A DNA stretch of 64,000 nt from Macrostomum hystrix (taxonomy: Eukaryota; Platyhelminthes; Macrostomidae), in NCBI GenBank assembly GCA_950097015.1, contig CATNEN010000039.1:14912501-14976500 (forward strand). The letters are read 5' to 3'. The stretch's first letter is position 1, and each line of letters begins with the position of its first letter. Under the pieces are notes generated by a model. The model was not told the DNA's origin. It saw only the letters and a list, made by a program, of their open reading frames with translations, and did not search any database. Shown here in pieces: positions 53,143 to 64,000 of the stretch. Both the position numbers and the translations under genes were made by a program.

Positions 53143-53871
53143 TCAATTCTTCTTAAGCGCATTGAGAATGCGCAGAATGTACAAGAACAGGTTGATGATG
53201 TCCAGGTAGAGATCAACGCTAGCCAGGATGTACTCCTCGGGACTGACGCGGTGCATAATGTTGGCCGTGTCGAACACAATGAACAGGCTAAATACGAAAG
53301 CGCCGCCAAGGGAGATGACCAGGTTGAGAACGCTGCTCTGCAGGAACATCTGAATGAAGCATCCGCCTAGAAGAAGCAGCAGGGCAACTAATAGAGGGGC
53401 CTCCCAGGCGCTGAAGTCGCGCTTAGTCTGCAGAGTGAACAGTGTCAGGCCGATGGTAACTAGCAGGGTAAGAAGCAGGGCCTGCAGTACCAGCGCCACG
53501 GAATAGTGCACAACACAGAAGCCAACAGTAACGGACTGGCACAGTGTGAAGGCCAGTAGCAGCACAAAATTAATCGGAGTATCTCTAGCCTTCCAGTGCA
53601 GCGCGAACACCAGGCCCAGAGTGGCTAGGAAGCAGAAGATCAGTACACCAAACATGCCGCCGTGCAGGGCGTCCCTAACAGCGCCGGCGTTGGCCATGAA
53701 AGCGGCGCAAACGAGTGTTGTCACGAGCAATTGTGCGGACAATATGCCATAGACTTTGCGCAGGAAGCCCATGCGGATGTAGATATGAGCGGAGGCCACA
53801 TTGTTGCTATACATAAAATCGTCGGCCAGACCCCCGCCCATGTCCAGCTTAATGTCATTGCTATGCTGCAT
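53143..53871 (-). CDS. TMBIM4: Transmembrane BAX inhibitor motif protein 4 (Lifeguard 4 / Golgi anti-apoptotic protein)
   Basis: A single-exon gene of 242 aa, close to vertebrate TMBIM4 (238 aa). The N-terminus has DDFMYSNNVASAHIYIRMGF followed by LRKVYGILSAQLLVTT, the family entry signature. Seven hydrophobic segments follow (about residues 43-62, 71-91, 98-117, 122-143, 157-176, 180-200, 222-236). The family aspartates are present (D201 in VFDTANIMHR; D220 and D224 in SVDLYLDIINLFLYILRIL), including those that form the calcium/pH-sensing pair in BI-1 proteins. It acts in Golgi/ER membranes, limiting calcium release and apoptosis. The ATG at 53871 gives the expected length. Lack of introns contrasts with its neighbours; it is not obviously a retrocopy because no poly(A) tract or target duplication is seen. 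Confidence 0.95.
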   Translation of the reverse strand: MQHSNDIKLDMGGGLADDFMYSNNVASAHIYIRMGFLRKVYGILSAQLLVTTLVCAAFMANAGAVRDALHGGMFGVLIFCFLATLGLVFALHWKARDTPINFVLLLAFTLCQSVTVGFCVVHYSVALVLQALLLTLLVTIGLTLFTLQTKRDFSAWEAPLLVALLLLLGGCFIQMFLQSSVLNLVISLGGAFVFSLFIVFDTANIMHRVSPEEYILASVDLYLDIINLFLYILRILNALKKN

Positions 53872-54132
53872 AGTTAGTTTCTAGGGCTGAAATTGTAGCG
53901 CAACACATAATAACAATTGTGCAGCTCTGTATGATGAAATATAGGATTGAATACTTAATTATGAGTTCCATAGACATTAAAGCAAGAAAAAAACAAATGT
54001 TGAGTAGTATTACAATTATGATTCAATTCATGAGTCTCAACCATAGACTATGCATTAAAAGCATGCATTAAACGACCCTGGTTGCTAATTAGTATTACAA
54101 TAGTACTTACAAAAATTTCATGTCCTCAAATA

Positions 54133-55021
54133 TACCTTTTGTCAATTGATTTCGCAAAAAAGCCAATTGATTTCCCCATTAGCTGAAGTCGAAAGCGAGG
54201 GCCCAACCAGCCTTCTCGACCATAGATAAGTCCAAATGAATTCCCTTACGTCCAATTGATTTCCCTCAATTCAATGTGTCTTAAGCATACTCTCCGGGGA
54301 AATCGATTGGATTTGTTTCATTCTGTTGTCTGTGGTCGAAATCGAGGGTTCATAGTTAGTCTTTGCCTACAGCGCAAATCTGGCAGGTACAAGAGAACAG
54401 AGGTCATCAACCTATGTAACAAATGAAACAAAGTAGCAAAGAATGAACAAATAACCACGTTTCGGGTCATGCGGGTCATGAAAATTATGAAGTTAGCTTT
54501 GCCGTACTTGGCGTACGTCACTGGAAGATATCGGCATATTCGAGGCACCACTGATAGTACACCATGACGTAGTGAAACCATTGGCGTCACTTGTCCAGAT
54601 TCAGCACGTAGATGCATCCCAACACTTCCTGTTGCAGCAGAGTCATCCGTCTCCTGTGAAGGGTAAAACCTTGCTGTGCTGCCGCGGCGCAGTCTCCCAT
54701 CTGCTGCTGAATGTCAGGCTGCGCGAGCTTCTTTGGTGATGTTCGAATTCCAATCGTTCTCTTGTACCTGCCAGATTTGCGCTGTAGGCAAAGACTAACT
54801 ATGAACCCTCGATTTCGACCACAGACAACAGAATGAAACAACTCCAATCGATTTCCCCAGAGAGTATGCTTAAGACACATTGAATTGAGGGAAATCAATT
54901 GGACTTAAGGGAATTAATTTGGACTTATCTATGGTCGAGAAGGCTGGTTGGGCCCTCGCTTTCGACTTCAGCTAATGGGGAAATCAATTGGCTTTTTTGC
55001 GAAATCAATTGACAAAAGGCA
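54133..55021. mobile_element. DNA element with about 265-bp terminal inverted repeats
   Basis: 54133-54398 and 54756-55021 are long inverted repeats. The outer ends read TACCTTTTGTCAATTGATTT and its complement TGCCTTTTGTC; the inner ends share CTGGCAGGTACAAGAGAAC. The arms are nearly identical with a few small differences. The loop is about 357 bp and contains short open frames without recognised domains. TA dinucleotides at 54131-54132 and 55022-55023 could be a target-site duplication of the Tc1/mariner type, but this is weak. It lies upstream of TMBIM4. 55022-56199 shows no gene; a TA microsatellite is at 55735-55750. Confidence 0.75.
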
Positions 55022-56202
55022 TAATTGTTTCTTTGCTGATCTTGAGATAAAAAAATGTATAGTTAAATAAATTAAAAAATACTTACCTGAAGTACTAACA
55101 ATTATATTATAAATTTAATAAAAATAATAATAAAATAACAAAAAAATTATAATTATAAAACATTTAAATTATCATAATCTAATAAAAAATAAATTTCGCT
55201 TTTTGATTTTTCAGCAACCCCTTTCTGTCCCAGACAAGTTTCAATCTAACACACCTGTATTAACTTCCTTTGGTTAATTATTTTCATTCTACAAAATTAG
55301 CTATATAAATTGGCCCAGCAACTATAGACTAACAAAGGAAGTGAGAGGCAGAGCAGTTAATATGTTTGCCACTCACACCATAATGTTCCTGAGCTCAATT
55401 CCAAAGTGAGGCCACATTCATTTGGGGTGCAGCCATGGAGAGAAGGCTTAGGGGCTTGTTGTGCAATTTACACCCTCAAGGGCCAAGAAACATTAAAAGT
55501 GTAAACTACCTGATGATTATAAAGTCAAGGCATATATATACACACCTGCGTGAGCATGTGCCTACATATGGTATCTATGTGCATGTGTGCCTAGGACAAG
55601 ATTCAGCAAAATGATGACATCTTGCTGGCTGGAGGTCTAGTGTCACCAAATGATGTGCCATATTCTTATTTTGTTGTCTAAGAGTGAAGGCAATCACTGC
55701 CTTCAGTATTGACCTCTGTTTTGCCAATAATATAATATATATATATATTGTCATAGTTAGAACGAAGCTGTTGGTACTTTGATCCTAAAAATATCTAGAT
55801 CTATTAAAGCAAACTAAACTCAATCAAGTGCCAAATCGAAAAAATGATTGAATTTGAACATTGACCTAAAATCCTTAAGAACCCTAGCCACAAGCTTGAT
55901 TCTGAAATAGCCAATCCAGAAAGAAATTTGATCTAGGCCTATCTGACTAATGAAGGCCTAGTTAGGCTAGCTTAGCTATAAAATAATAAAGTAGGCCCTA
56001 CAATTAGCTAAATTAAGTACTAGGTAAGACTAAATATTAATTTCTTATTAAGTATAATGCAGTAGCTATATACGATAGATATTTTTAAATAAGAGCCGAT
56101 ATTGTAGACAAGGCTTCCTTTACTAACAACAGTCAGTGTACGTTAAGATTTTATAGATTAATTCTTGTAAGTTTGAAATTAAAATTAAATAACAGATGTT
56201 TA

Positions 56203-57579
56203 GGGTGCGTTCGAGTAGCTTAAAATAGCTTAAAATGATTTAAACTGCCTTAAAACGGTATTTTAGCGACAGCAGTAAAACAAAGTAATTTTTCAGAAAT
56301 TCAATAAAAAAGTCGCTGCACTTCAGTCAATCACGATTAAAGCATCCTGGAATGCCTTTGTTTAATATTTTTATATTGAATTGTCAGTCTAAGCTTGTTT
56401 TCAATAATTTAGAATACTTAGTTATAAGAACAAATACGTTTCGAAAAAATTGTAAAAGTATCCTGAGGGAAAAACATTAGGTAAATAAAATTCTTTTAAC
56501 GTTAGAAATCCATTTTTCTGTATGAAATCCCATTCTAAGTTTGTTTTCTTACAATAGAATTTTTTGCTCATGGGACGCGCGCGCTAGTTTAACTGAAATT
56601 ACTGTATGCCGTTTATTTAATTATATATCGTGTATCTGCATATCTGTATATTTTCCAAATCTTACAATTAGGAACCATTTCTTGCTCAACCAATTTAGCT
56701 TGTCTTTGAAATTTTGTTACATTTTACCTAGTTTGTTCCGATTGTTTTAAGTGACTCCTTTCTATTTGTTTCAGTGTATTCGAAGTATTTTTTGTTTCAT
56801 ACTGTTAATTTTAACTATCTGATATTGCCAATATCTTTTTTGTATACTTCTACATTAAATTGTAACATTTGTAATATTAATATTAAAAATATTTTTTGCG
56901 GATAAATAAATAAATATATATATATATAAATATCAGATAGTTAAAATTAACAGTATGAAACAAAAAATACTTCGAATACACTGAAACAAATAGAAAGGAT
57001 TAAACAATTAAACAATTAAACAATTAAAGGATTAAAACAATCGGAACAAACTAGGTAAAATGTAGCAAAATTTCAAAGACAAGCTAAATTGGTTGAGCAA
57101 GAAATGGTTCCTAATAGTAAGATTTGGAAAATATACAGATATGCAGATACACGATATATAATTAAATAAACGGCATACAGTAATTTCAGTTAAACTAGCT
57201 CGCGCGTCCCATGAGCAAAAAATTCTATTGTAAGAAAACAAACTTAGAATGGGATTTCATACAGAAAAATGGATTTCTAACGTTAAAAGAATTTTATTTA
57301 CCTAATGTTTTTCCCTCAGGATACTTTTACAATTTTTTCTAAACGTATTTGTTCTTATAACTAAGTATTCTAAATTATTGAAAACAAGCTTAGACTGACA
57401 ATTCAATATAAAAATATTAAATAAAGGCATTCCAGGATGCTGTAATCGTGATTGACTGAAGTGCAGCGACTTTTTTATTGAATTTCTGAAAAATTACATT
57501 GTTTTACTGCTCTCGCTAAAATACCGTTTTAAGGCAGTTTAAATCATTTTAAGCTATTTTAAGCTACTCGAACGCACCC
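56203..57579. mobile_element. Foldback PIF/Harbinger-like element with TTA target duplication
   Basis: The two halves are near-perfect inverted copies: left arm 56203-56825 and right arm about 56929-57579, with a loop of about 100 bp that includes a TA microsatellite. The ends read GGGTGCGTTCGAGTAGC and GCTACTCGAACGCACCC and are flanked by TTA at 56200-56202 and 57580-57582. A 3-bp TTA/TAA duplication and GGG-starting ends are typical of PIF/Harbinger elements. A 69-codon open frame appears identically in both arms on opposite strands, simply because the arms are copies. It is not supported as a gene. Confidence 0.8.
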
Positions 57580-57582
57580 TTA

Positions 57583-60250
57583 ATACCAATAATTTCTTAA
57601 ACAATTCGTTGCCATGTATTACCTACAATAATTTGTTGTTTTTTTACTTTCTTCATCATAACTAAAGAGTACTAAAATAATGTTAAATTCTACAGTATTC
57701 ATAGCTTTAAATATATCAAATTTGTTTATCTTAATCAACGGGGAATTACACGGAACACTATAACCTGTCCAAACCTGTCAAGCCGGGCAAGCTAAGGAAT
57801 TAATATAAGTACAGGCTTTTATTTCCGCTTTTCTGATTTCTATTAGACAATGAGATAAATATATTAAATAGGTAAATAAACTTCGCGTTTGATTCACTTC
57901 TTTTTTATTAACTTTTTGCGTTTTAGAATCTTTGCTTCACGGCCGGCCAGCTTTAAGTCATTCAGAAACAACTTTACAATTATGCAAAGCTTTTAGGCCA
58001 GAGAGCTGGTTGAAAGGGACAGCTAAGGTCATTTATGCGCCACTTAACGTCCAAAACGTAGTGATCTATATATGGCCCTTTTCGATAGATGAGCTGCGTA
58101 CACTGTACTCTCGTATTCCATCTTAAATCATTGTTTTTAATTGCGTAGTGTGAGCATATTTTGTCATTGGTCAGTAAAGCGAGGTTCCGTCTATTTTTAG
58201 AACAGTGCATTAATTAAAGGTCTGACGGTAGGTCTGTGTCTGCCAGGTGGGGCAGACGCTGCAACCACCCCGTCAACCCTACCCCTGGCCTCGAGTCCCA
58301 GCCTTGCAATCAGATTGTAATCCGGCCTCGGTTGAATTTCTACTCTGGTGAGAAAACCACCTAAGGCTATAGAAAGTGGTCGCAAGTCTACTGCGATTCC
58401 ACCCATCAGGCTTAAGCTGCCAGCCTGACAGCCACCCCGCCAACCGCGCCCAAACCAGGGTTCAGTTCGGTCTATTAAATGAAACGCGCGTTTTCGCCGT
58501 GTAGAAAAATTTAAACTTCTTTTCTTCGGTCCATTGTCGCCTAGACCGTCTGATTCGCCTCACCTCGTGAGAAGCAAGAAAGCCGCGCTCTAAGCGTGTG
58601 ATTGCCCAGCTTTGATTGTTCCATCCTATTCCAGACTACAAGCTACTTGTCAGTTAGGTAGCTCTCGGCGTTCCGCGTCTTGAGAGTGCGCCGCTGTTCA
58701 AGAGTGGTCTGGATAGGTGCTTGTTGTCAAAGTCAGTAAGTGCTCTCTTCGGAGAGTCCGCCGTCTGGCAGAAGGAGTGCTAACCGATGAGCTCCTCGTA
58801 GCAGCGCCGAAAGCGGAGATAGCATGCATGCAGGGCCTCGTCCGCAGAGTTGGGCGTGGGTTAGGCCAGTTAAGTAAAAAGTTAAAAAGTTAGTCTCGCT
58901 ACTTAACTAAGCTCCAATCTGTCAATCATTCCTGAGCAAGTTATTTAGCTGTGACAGTCTGTTTTTACAGCTTTTTAATTAATTATCCGCGTATAAGTCA
59001 ATTAAATGTGAATTTTAATAGAGTAAAAGAATAATATCAATTTGATCGTCTTTGTTTTTACATTCTTTTTTTATTTTATCTGGGAGATATTGTCGTGAGC
59101 GTCTACATCAACTCCAATACTCGTCATCAACATCCATCACCGATGCTATGAGTAATATTGAACTGATTGGTCGGACACTAGCTTTAAATCCTCCTGATGC
59201 TCCAAGTAGGTTTAATTGTCCAGGGCTTTTTGTCAAATATTACACTTGTCCTGTCGTTTCATCTTCTTTTTAACTTGACACCTGATATACAGCTAAGAGC
59301 TGTGTTACAATATAATGAAAACTTTGCTTAGTTTAGCAGTGGCATAAAATCTCAGTAGATAGTAATGAACCATCTGAACAGCATATGAGAACGTATACAA
59401 AAGTGTGTGAGGCCGTATATTGAATTTTGCATCAGTAATTAGCGGGGCGATATAGACTTCGGCTATTTGATATACTCGTACATCTTCTATGGAGCTTCAA
59501 TTATAAAAAAGTTTCCTGCAGCACAAAGACTATGACAAATTTTCTTTCCTTAAATCAAGGACTACTCAGGTAGGTCCTTGCCTTATTTGCGTGAGCATGT
59601 ATAATTATTTATAACTTACGTGTCTCGTCTCATTCTTTAATTAGAGGTCATGTGTGCCTTTGAACGTTGAGCTCGATCGTGACAAATATGTATAGCTACA
59701 TCTGGGTTAGATACGACTTTATATTTCTGGCGGAGCGAATGAGAAAATGGAGAAGACAGGGTAGAGATAAGTAGACATTAAACATAGATATTAAACAAGG
59801 TGAGAGATGGGGCTGGAGAGAGCTGAGGGAGAAATCAATACGCTCGTACAAGGAGAGATAAGGATAGGGGAGATATAAGACAAGGGTTGAGATGAGACAT
59901 TTGAGAGTTGATCGAGACAAAAGAAAGTTAGGAGAGAAAGCCGGTTTGGTTCCGAAGCTCTTCAGGCGGTGTACCTAATGGTGCAAGAAAGTAAAGAACT
60001 GACAGGAAAACTGGCGACGTTGTTCATAAAAAGACAAGTTGAAATTAGAGAAAGCACACAGCTGCCCTGACAATATTTTATGCGTTAAAATTAATTTAAT
60101 CGGTTCTGCGTGCTTTTTTGCTTTCGTTTTTATACGCCTTTTAGATTCGGTTATGTTCCTACAAGCAGTTGCGATTAAAAATAAAATGAAATAAAAATCA
60201 GCACCTCTTTTGAGTGCGCACTTTATAAAAAAAAAATAATAATAATAATA
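57583..60250. other. No gene seen
   Basis: Mostly AT-rich. 58205-58470 and 58540-58870 are GC-rich, possibly parts of a dispersed element (for example GGGCAGACGCTGCAACCACC near 58250), but I recognise no coding or terminal structure. A purine-rich GAGA stretch lies at 59740-59900. Confidence 0.4.
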
Positions 60251-60254
60251 ACTG

Positions 60255-61226
60255 TGTTGGACACAAGCCCGTTAATGCCCGTTAACCGTTAAAGTCCGTT
60301 AACCGTTAAAGTCCGTCAAAGTCCACTAACGTTTTTTTAACTTTAACGGATCTCAGTTAATTTTTTTTCTCTTAACGGATTCATGATTTTCCGTTGCTTT
60401 TTTGACGATTTAACTGCAGTTAACTTCCGTTAATTACAAATTTTGCACAAAATTCGCGTCAAATGAAAAGACTTGAACTCAGCATTTTTTCGCACCAATT
60501 TCAGAGAATCGGTCTAGATCGAAGTTGGCCCAAGTGACCAATTCACGTGCTTTCGCTGAGTTGGATAGTGCCAATGCCCACTGGGTTTTTTTTTGGTTTG
60601 GCACAGTTTCAGTTTGGCTGTGACTAGTATTGATGCTGAGTATGCATTATTTGTTAATCATTTTAAACGCATATTGCGCTATTCAAAATTTCAAACAGAA
60701 ACCGCTGCTACGCATGATGTTGGTTTCTCTTACGGAAAGAATAAAGTTACAGAAGTTGAGATAGATGAGGTGTGCAATATTACTCTGAATTTGTTTCGAG
60801 TTCTCCAATGAATCTGCTGACTGGTTAAAAGTCTCTACAATATTAGAGTCGTTCTATCAGTGTATACCTTAGTATAGTGGTAGACTGGTAGTGCGGTTGT
60901 GATTGTGACTAGTGCCTGCACTGCCTGGTAGTGTGGTGTGCTTTAGTAGTTTCCGCCGCTTTTGCCCAATTAGCTTTTGGCTTTCTTCTACCTATCTTAG
61001 CCTTCTTACTTAGGGCCTTTCATAATTTGTTCCATATGCCTATGTCTATGTCTATCTATGTAGTATGTATTTTTTAACGCTTTTAAATTAACGCTTTTTA
61101 ACGCTGAAACGTTAACTTTTTCTGAAATTAACGGCTAATGTTTTAAAACGTTAACTTTTTTATAATTTTAACTTTAACGGATCGATGTTTAATCCGTTAA
61201 AAAAAGTTAACGATGCCCAACACTGA
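60255..61226. mobile_element. hAT-like non-autonomous element
   Basis: The left end CTGTGTTGGACACAAGCCCGTTAA and the right end TTAACGATGCCCAACACTG form imperfect terminal inverted repeats resembling CAGTGTTGGGC, a frequent hAT end. Both subterminal regions are dense in short GTTAAC and CCGTTAA motifs in both orientations (60280-60440 and 61070-61205), as expected for transposase-binding subterminal repeats. The flanks are poly(A)/AAT-rich, so an 8-bp duplication cannot be judged. The internal open frame 60593-60811 has no recognised domain. 61227-62012 has no gene. Confidence 0.55.
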
Positions 61227-62012
61227 AAAAAAAATAATAATGAGATTAACGCAGAGATGGCTTCATGCGACATAAAGCTGGATTATTGAGGGCACAAATA
61301 AATTGACTTCCTCTTCAGCCAAGCGGAGCCTGTGGAGGTGCTGTAAACCAGAATCTATTCTCCTGGCTGCATGTCGTCGGGTTCCCGTGCATTTTTTTAA
61401 TTGATTGTGTCGCCGTGTGACCTTTTAAACGTTCACGCATGCGGCTCGTCCATGTGCATTCCCGTCTCCGTTCTGCCCTGATGCTCCTGAAATACAATAA
61501 GCTGCTAAGCTGTGTTTTGTGCTCAATTCCTGCGTACGCCATTAGCTTCTCTGGGGCATCCTCAGGCAGACATTGGCAGCCGCGGTTGCTACGAGCAACA
61601 CACACTGGGGTGGGGAAGAGACAGGGCAGAATGTGTGTAGCAGAATCGGCTGTGGATATTTAGGGACAGACTGAGAGAAGTGGGGCCGGGGGGGAAGGAA
61701 AGTAGAATGAGATTCGCGCCAGTGCAGTTGCCACCCACCTCAACCTCCGTAAATTCTGCCTTTCTTACTGTGTCAGCGATAGCGACTGAGCACCTGAGCT
61801 GCAAGGCAAGCAGACTCATGAAAGCCAGGCAGCATCTGATTGGCCACTGGCTGGTAGAGAGCTCGTCTTCCCAAACCCTGCATCCCCTCCTGACTCAGGT
61901 TACGCTTTCCAAATCCGGGCTGAAAAATAATCGACTCGTCCGATCACACCCGACTGACACTATTCAAGACTGACCGCCACTGCGCACTGGCTGACTCGGC
62001 CGCGGCTTCGCC

Positions 62013-62998
62013 ATGCAAAAGAAATCGTCGACAAAACACTGCCAGAAGTTCAGCATCGGTGTCATCGGCGTGGCTTCCGGCTTCTCGGCTGTCAGCCTGA
62101 TATTCCTGATTCTGAGCGTTGCCACTAGCAACTGGGACTCCGTGACGTTCAACTTCAACTTGGTGAACGCCACAATCGCGCAGTCGGCGTCAAGTTATGC
62201 GGCGGCGCCGAGGCCGCTGTACTCTGACACCGCCAGGACACAGCTGGCCGGCATGATCCTGCTGACTTCAAACACTACCGGTTACTGTCTGCTCAACCTC
62301 TACTCAAGCTTGTGGAGTCTGTGCGACACGGTCAATACAAACGGTGAGTTTATGAGCGAATTTACCAAATTGTTAAAAGCAGTTATGCCTCTAAATAAGA
62401 AATTATAAGGTTGCATTTTTGTTACCTTTCTGCTTTGCCTTTACTGTCGTCTGTATTTAATTATATTAATAAATTAAAAATGGTACCAAAGAACAACAAA
62501 AAATTTAAATTTTTAATTCTTTAAGACGCATTTTTGTGGGGAATTGAGGGTTTAACGGAATATTGGCAAAATATTTTTACATGATTGTTGAAATTTGTAT
62601 CTTATTCTAGGTGCATATCCAATTTTTTGCTTGCTTATTTGCTAATATATTTGTGCTGTAAATCATTTTCATAACATGGGGATTTTCCTAAAATTTGTTA
62701 CGTTTTATGAAATACTTCGTATAGCTTCATACTATAGCGTATATTAATCAGGGCATCAGATTGCCTGTAAAAAAATTAATTTAATTAAACAAGTTTATTA
62801 TTTTGCTTTTGTATCGCTTGTTTACAAGCATCAATAAAACAGTTGAATCGCCCGATTCGTGTTTTGCTAAAAGTGCAAACCATGTCACTCGAGGTAGCTC
62901 TAAATCAAGGGTAGATTTCCCCTAATATCCTGCGACTGCGGAGATTTTATTTCCCCTGCCGACACGTAAGCACGCTAGGACACGTACTAGCATGCTAG

Positions 62999-63055
<57 letters not shown>

Positions 63056-63373
63056 ATTGATTAATTGTTGGAAATGACACCCAGCCTCAGCCGTAGCTGT
63101 TGCGCTTCTTAACACTTAATGTACAGCTACTCAGTCCGCGGACAAGTTTCTTCCTTGAAAACTGAGATCTCAAGTTTATAATAATCCTCATTCGTTTGGT
63201 ATCAAACACAATTCTTGCATCCTCAGACGTCCTTAACGCCGCCTACGACACGTATTGCAAGAACTTCAGCCTGTTAATCACTAACAATAGCTGCTTCGAC
63301 TACATCGCCGGATACACTAACGCCAGGGATGTGCTGGACGCTACGGAGAACACGTCTGAGAACCAGATAATGA
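62013..63373 (+). CDS. Claudin/PMP22-like tetraspan membrane protein, first two exons
   Basis: Exon 1 is 62013-62343 and exon 2 is 63227-63373. Both donors are GTGAGT type in phase 1 (AAC G then GTGAGT; ATG A then GTGAGT), and the acceptor is CATCCTCAG. The first 110 residues give a short cytosolic start, a transmembrane helix (about 15-38, IGVIGVASGFSAVSLIFLIL), W41 in SNWDS, and LWSLC (W101, C104). This resembles the W...LW-C signature in the first extracellular loop of the claudin/PMP22/clarin superfamily. Several N-glycosylation sequons (NAT, NTT, NFS, NNS) support an extracellular loop. Exon 2 extends the loop (YDTYCKNFSLL, NNSCFDYIAGY). The remaining transmembrane helices must lie beyond the gypsy insertion and outside the window. 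Subfamily not assigned. Confidence 0.65.
62997..63054. repeat. GATA microsatellite
   Basis: About 14 copies of ATAG/GATA in the intron between the two tetraspan exons. Confidence 0.97.
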
Positions 63374-63430
63374 GTGAGTCACGTGGGTCACTTGAGTCAC
63401 GTTGGTCAGAGGGTCACAGCCCATCACTGT

Positions 63431-63639
63431 TGTAAGACTTGCGTACTTGTACTTCGCCCCGCATTGCGTCAGCTTGCTCCAGCCAATCAATACCTCTTAC
63501 GTCTTGTGCGCGCACTCAGCACTTTCAACTCTCACCTGTCGTACCCCCACCCCAATTATCGATCCATTAAATATATATTGTCGCCCGCGGGGCAGCGCTC
63601 AGTTGAGCATATTTTCGACCACAAATCAAAGACTCTACA
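63431..63639 (+). mobile_element. Gypsy 5' LTR
   Basis: The segment starts TGTAAGACTTGCG and ends AGACTCTACA, contains a TATA-like run (AAATATATATTG at about 63568), and is followed by the leader GTGGCATCGCAAGCAGTC and the gag ATG. Its limits are inferred from the TG...CA ends and cannot be confirmed because the 3' LTR is outside the window. Confidence 0.55.
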
Positions 63640-63657
63640 GTGGCATCGCAAGCAGTC

Positions 63658-64000
63658 ATGTCTGTGCCCCTACACCTGCCCCCACCTGAGCCTTTCGATA
63701 CACAGAAAGAGCCACACAATCTCGCGGCGCGGTGGGCAGAATGGGCCAGCCGGTTCAAGTGCTTTGTGACAGCTAGCGGCATTTCAAACACGCAACAGCA
63801 ACGCGAAATTCTGCTATACGTCGGCGGTAAACAGCTTTACGAAGCCTACGCAGAGCTGACCACACCAGGCGAGTCACTCGACGATCTCCTGAAGGCCTTC
63901 AAAGAGCACTTCAGCAGCAGGCACAACCCCGTGTTCGTGCGGTACGAGTTCCGGTTCTGCACCCAACAGCAGGGCGAGTCCATCAACGCTTGGGTGCAGC
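63658..64000 (+). CDS. Ty3/gypsy gag, N-terminal part (runs off the window)
   Basis: An open frame starts at ATG 63658, 19 bp after the inferred LTR end. It is uninterrupted to the window edge (114 codons) and has the gypsy Gag-core pattern: ARWAEWASRFKCFVTASGI, QQQREILLYVGGKQLYEAY, LLKAFKEHFSSRHNPVFVRY, QQQGESINAWVQ. No stop or frameshift is present in this part, so the element may be young. It lies just downstream of a splice donor of the tetraspan gene, in the same orientation, so it probably sits in an intron. Confidence 0.75.
   Translation, partial: MSVPLHLPPPEPFDTQKEPHNLAARWAEWASRFKCFVTASGISNTQQQREILLYVGGKQLYEAYAELTTPGESLDDLLKAFKEHFSSRHNPVFVRYEFRFCTQQQGESINAWVQ

Noticed and set aside
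53143-53871. TMBIM4 as a processed retrocopy because it lacks introns
   Set aside because: The frame is intact, the neighbourhood has no poly(A) tract or target-site duplication, and a plausible own poly(A) signal exists. The idea is not excluded but is unsupported.
56541-56750. 69-codon open frame, also present identically at 57032-57241 on the other strand
   Set aside because: The duplication is explained by the palindromic element. The peptide has no recognisable domain and its conservation only reflects the recent arm duplication.
58775-58830. Possible hammerhead ribozyme (CCGATGAG ... CGAAAGC)
   Set aside because: The conserved CUGAUGA core has a C in place of U and I could not build convincing stems I-III around it. 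A covariance-model search would settle it.
1-64000. CRISPR arrays
   Set aside because: The tandem arrays have no regular unique spacers and no cas genes. The gene content is eukaryotic with introns.

Overview
The window is animal nuclear DNA. Spliced genes with GT/AG introns and phase-consistent exons encode metazoan families (GLG1, WIPI, TMBIM4, cytosolic sulfotransferase, a claudin-like tetraspan and Ly6/uPAR-like surface proteins). They sit in a sea of transposons and minisatellites. The standard genetic code fits every gene I could join. Moderate GC, short host introns and extreme tandem-repeat density would suit a repeat-rich invertebrate such as a free-living flatworm, but that is a guess.

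Layout, left part. 1-7.2 kb holds two tandemly duplicated minus-strand genes for secreted or surface Cys-rich proteins. They are separated and flanked by remnants of Ty3/gypsy elements: one with an integrase-then-RT order, and one LTR plus gag. 7.2-11.7 kb shows no gene. 11.7-12.8 kb is the 3' end of a LINE. 13.1-16.2 kb and 20.7-23.5 kb carry the same ordered series of tandem-repeat families, so a composite satellite block has been copied. A full-length piggyBac transposase gene (17.4-19.2 kb) lies between the copies, and a LINE 3' fragment with target-site duplication lies inside the second one.

Middle. 24.2-24.8 kb is a short inverted-repeat element. 24.9-29.4 kb joins a LINE (5' repeats plus RT, plus strand) directly to a broken gypsy gag-pol (minus strand). 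32.19-35.69 kb is a decayed P-element/THAP9-type transposon with perfect 28-bp terminal inverted repeats and subterminal inverted repeats. 36.1-44.9 kb is a nearly complete GLG1 gene in nine exons. Most of its larger introns are filled by a private minisatellite.

Right part. A two-exon sulfotransferase gene (46.4-47.5 kb) carries a 34-bp minisatellite in its 3' UTR. WIPI/ATG18 (49.2-52.0 kb, minus) has a 1.26-kb intron made of a 22-bp repeat. TMBIM4 (53.1-53.9 kb, minus) has one exon. Three inverted-repeat DNA elements follow (54.1-55.0, 56.2-57.6 and 60.25-61.22 kb). The first two exons of a claudin/PMP22-like gene (62.0-63.4 kb) come next. The window ends inside a gypsy element (LTR, leader, open gag) that seems to sit in the next intron of that gene.

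The host genes do not form a pathway. GLG1 (Golgi), TMBIM4 (Golgi/ER membrane), WIPI (autophagosome PI3P effector) and the surface proteins are independent housekeeping or secretory genes. What unites the window is its genome dynamics: minisatellites arising independently in intron after intron and UTR after UTR, plus at least four LTR-element fragments, several LINE fragments and five or more DNA transposons.
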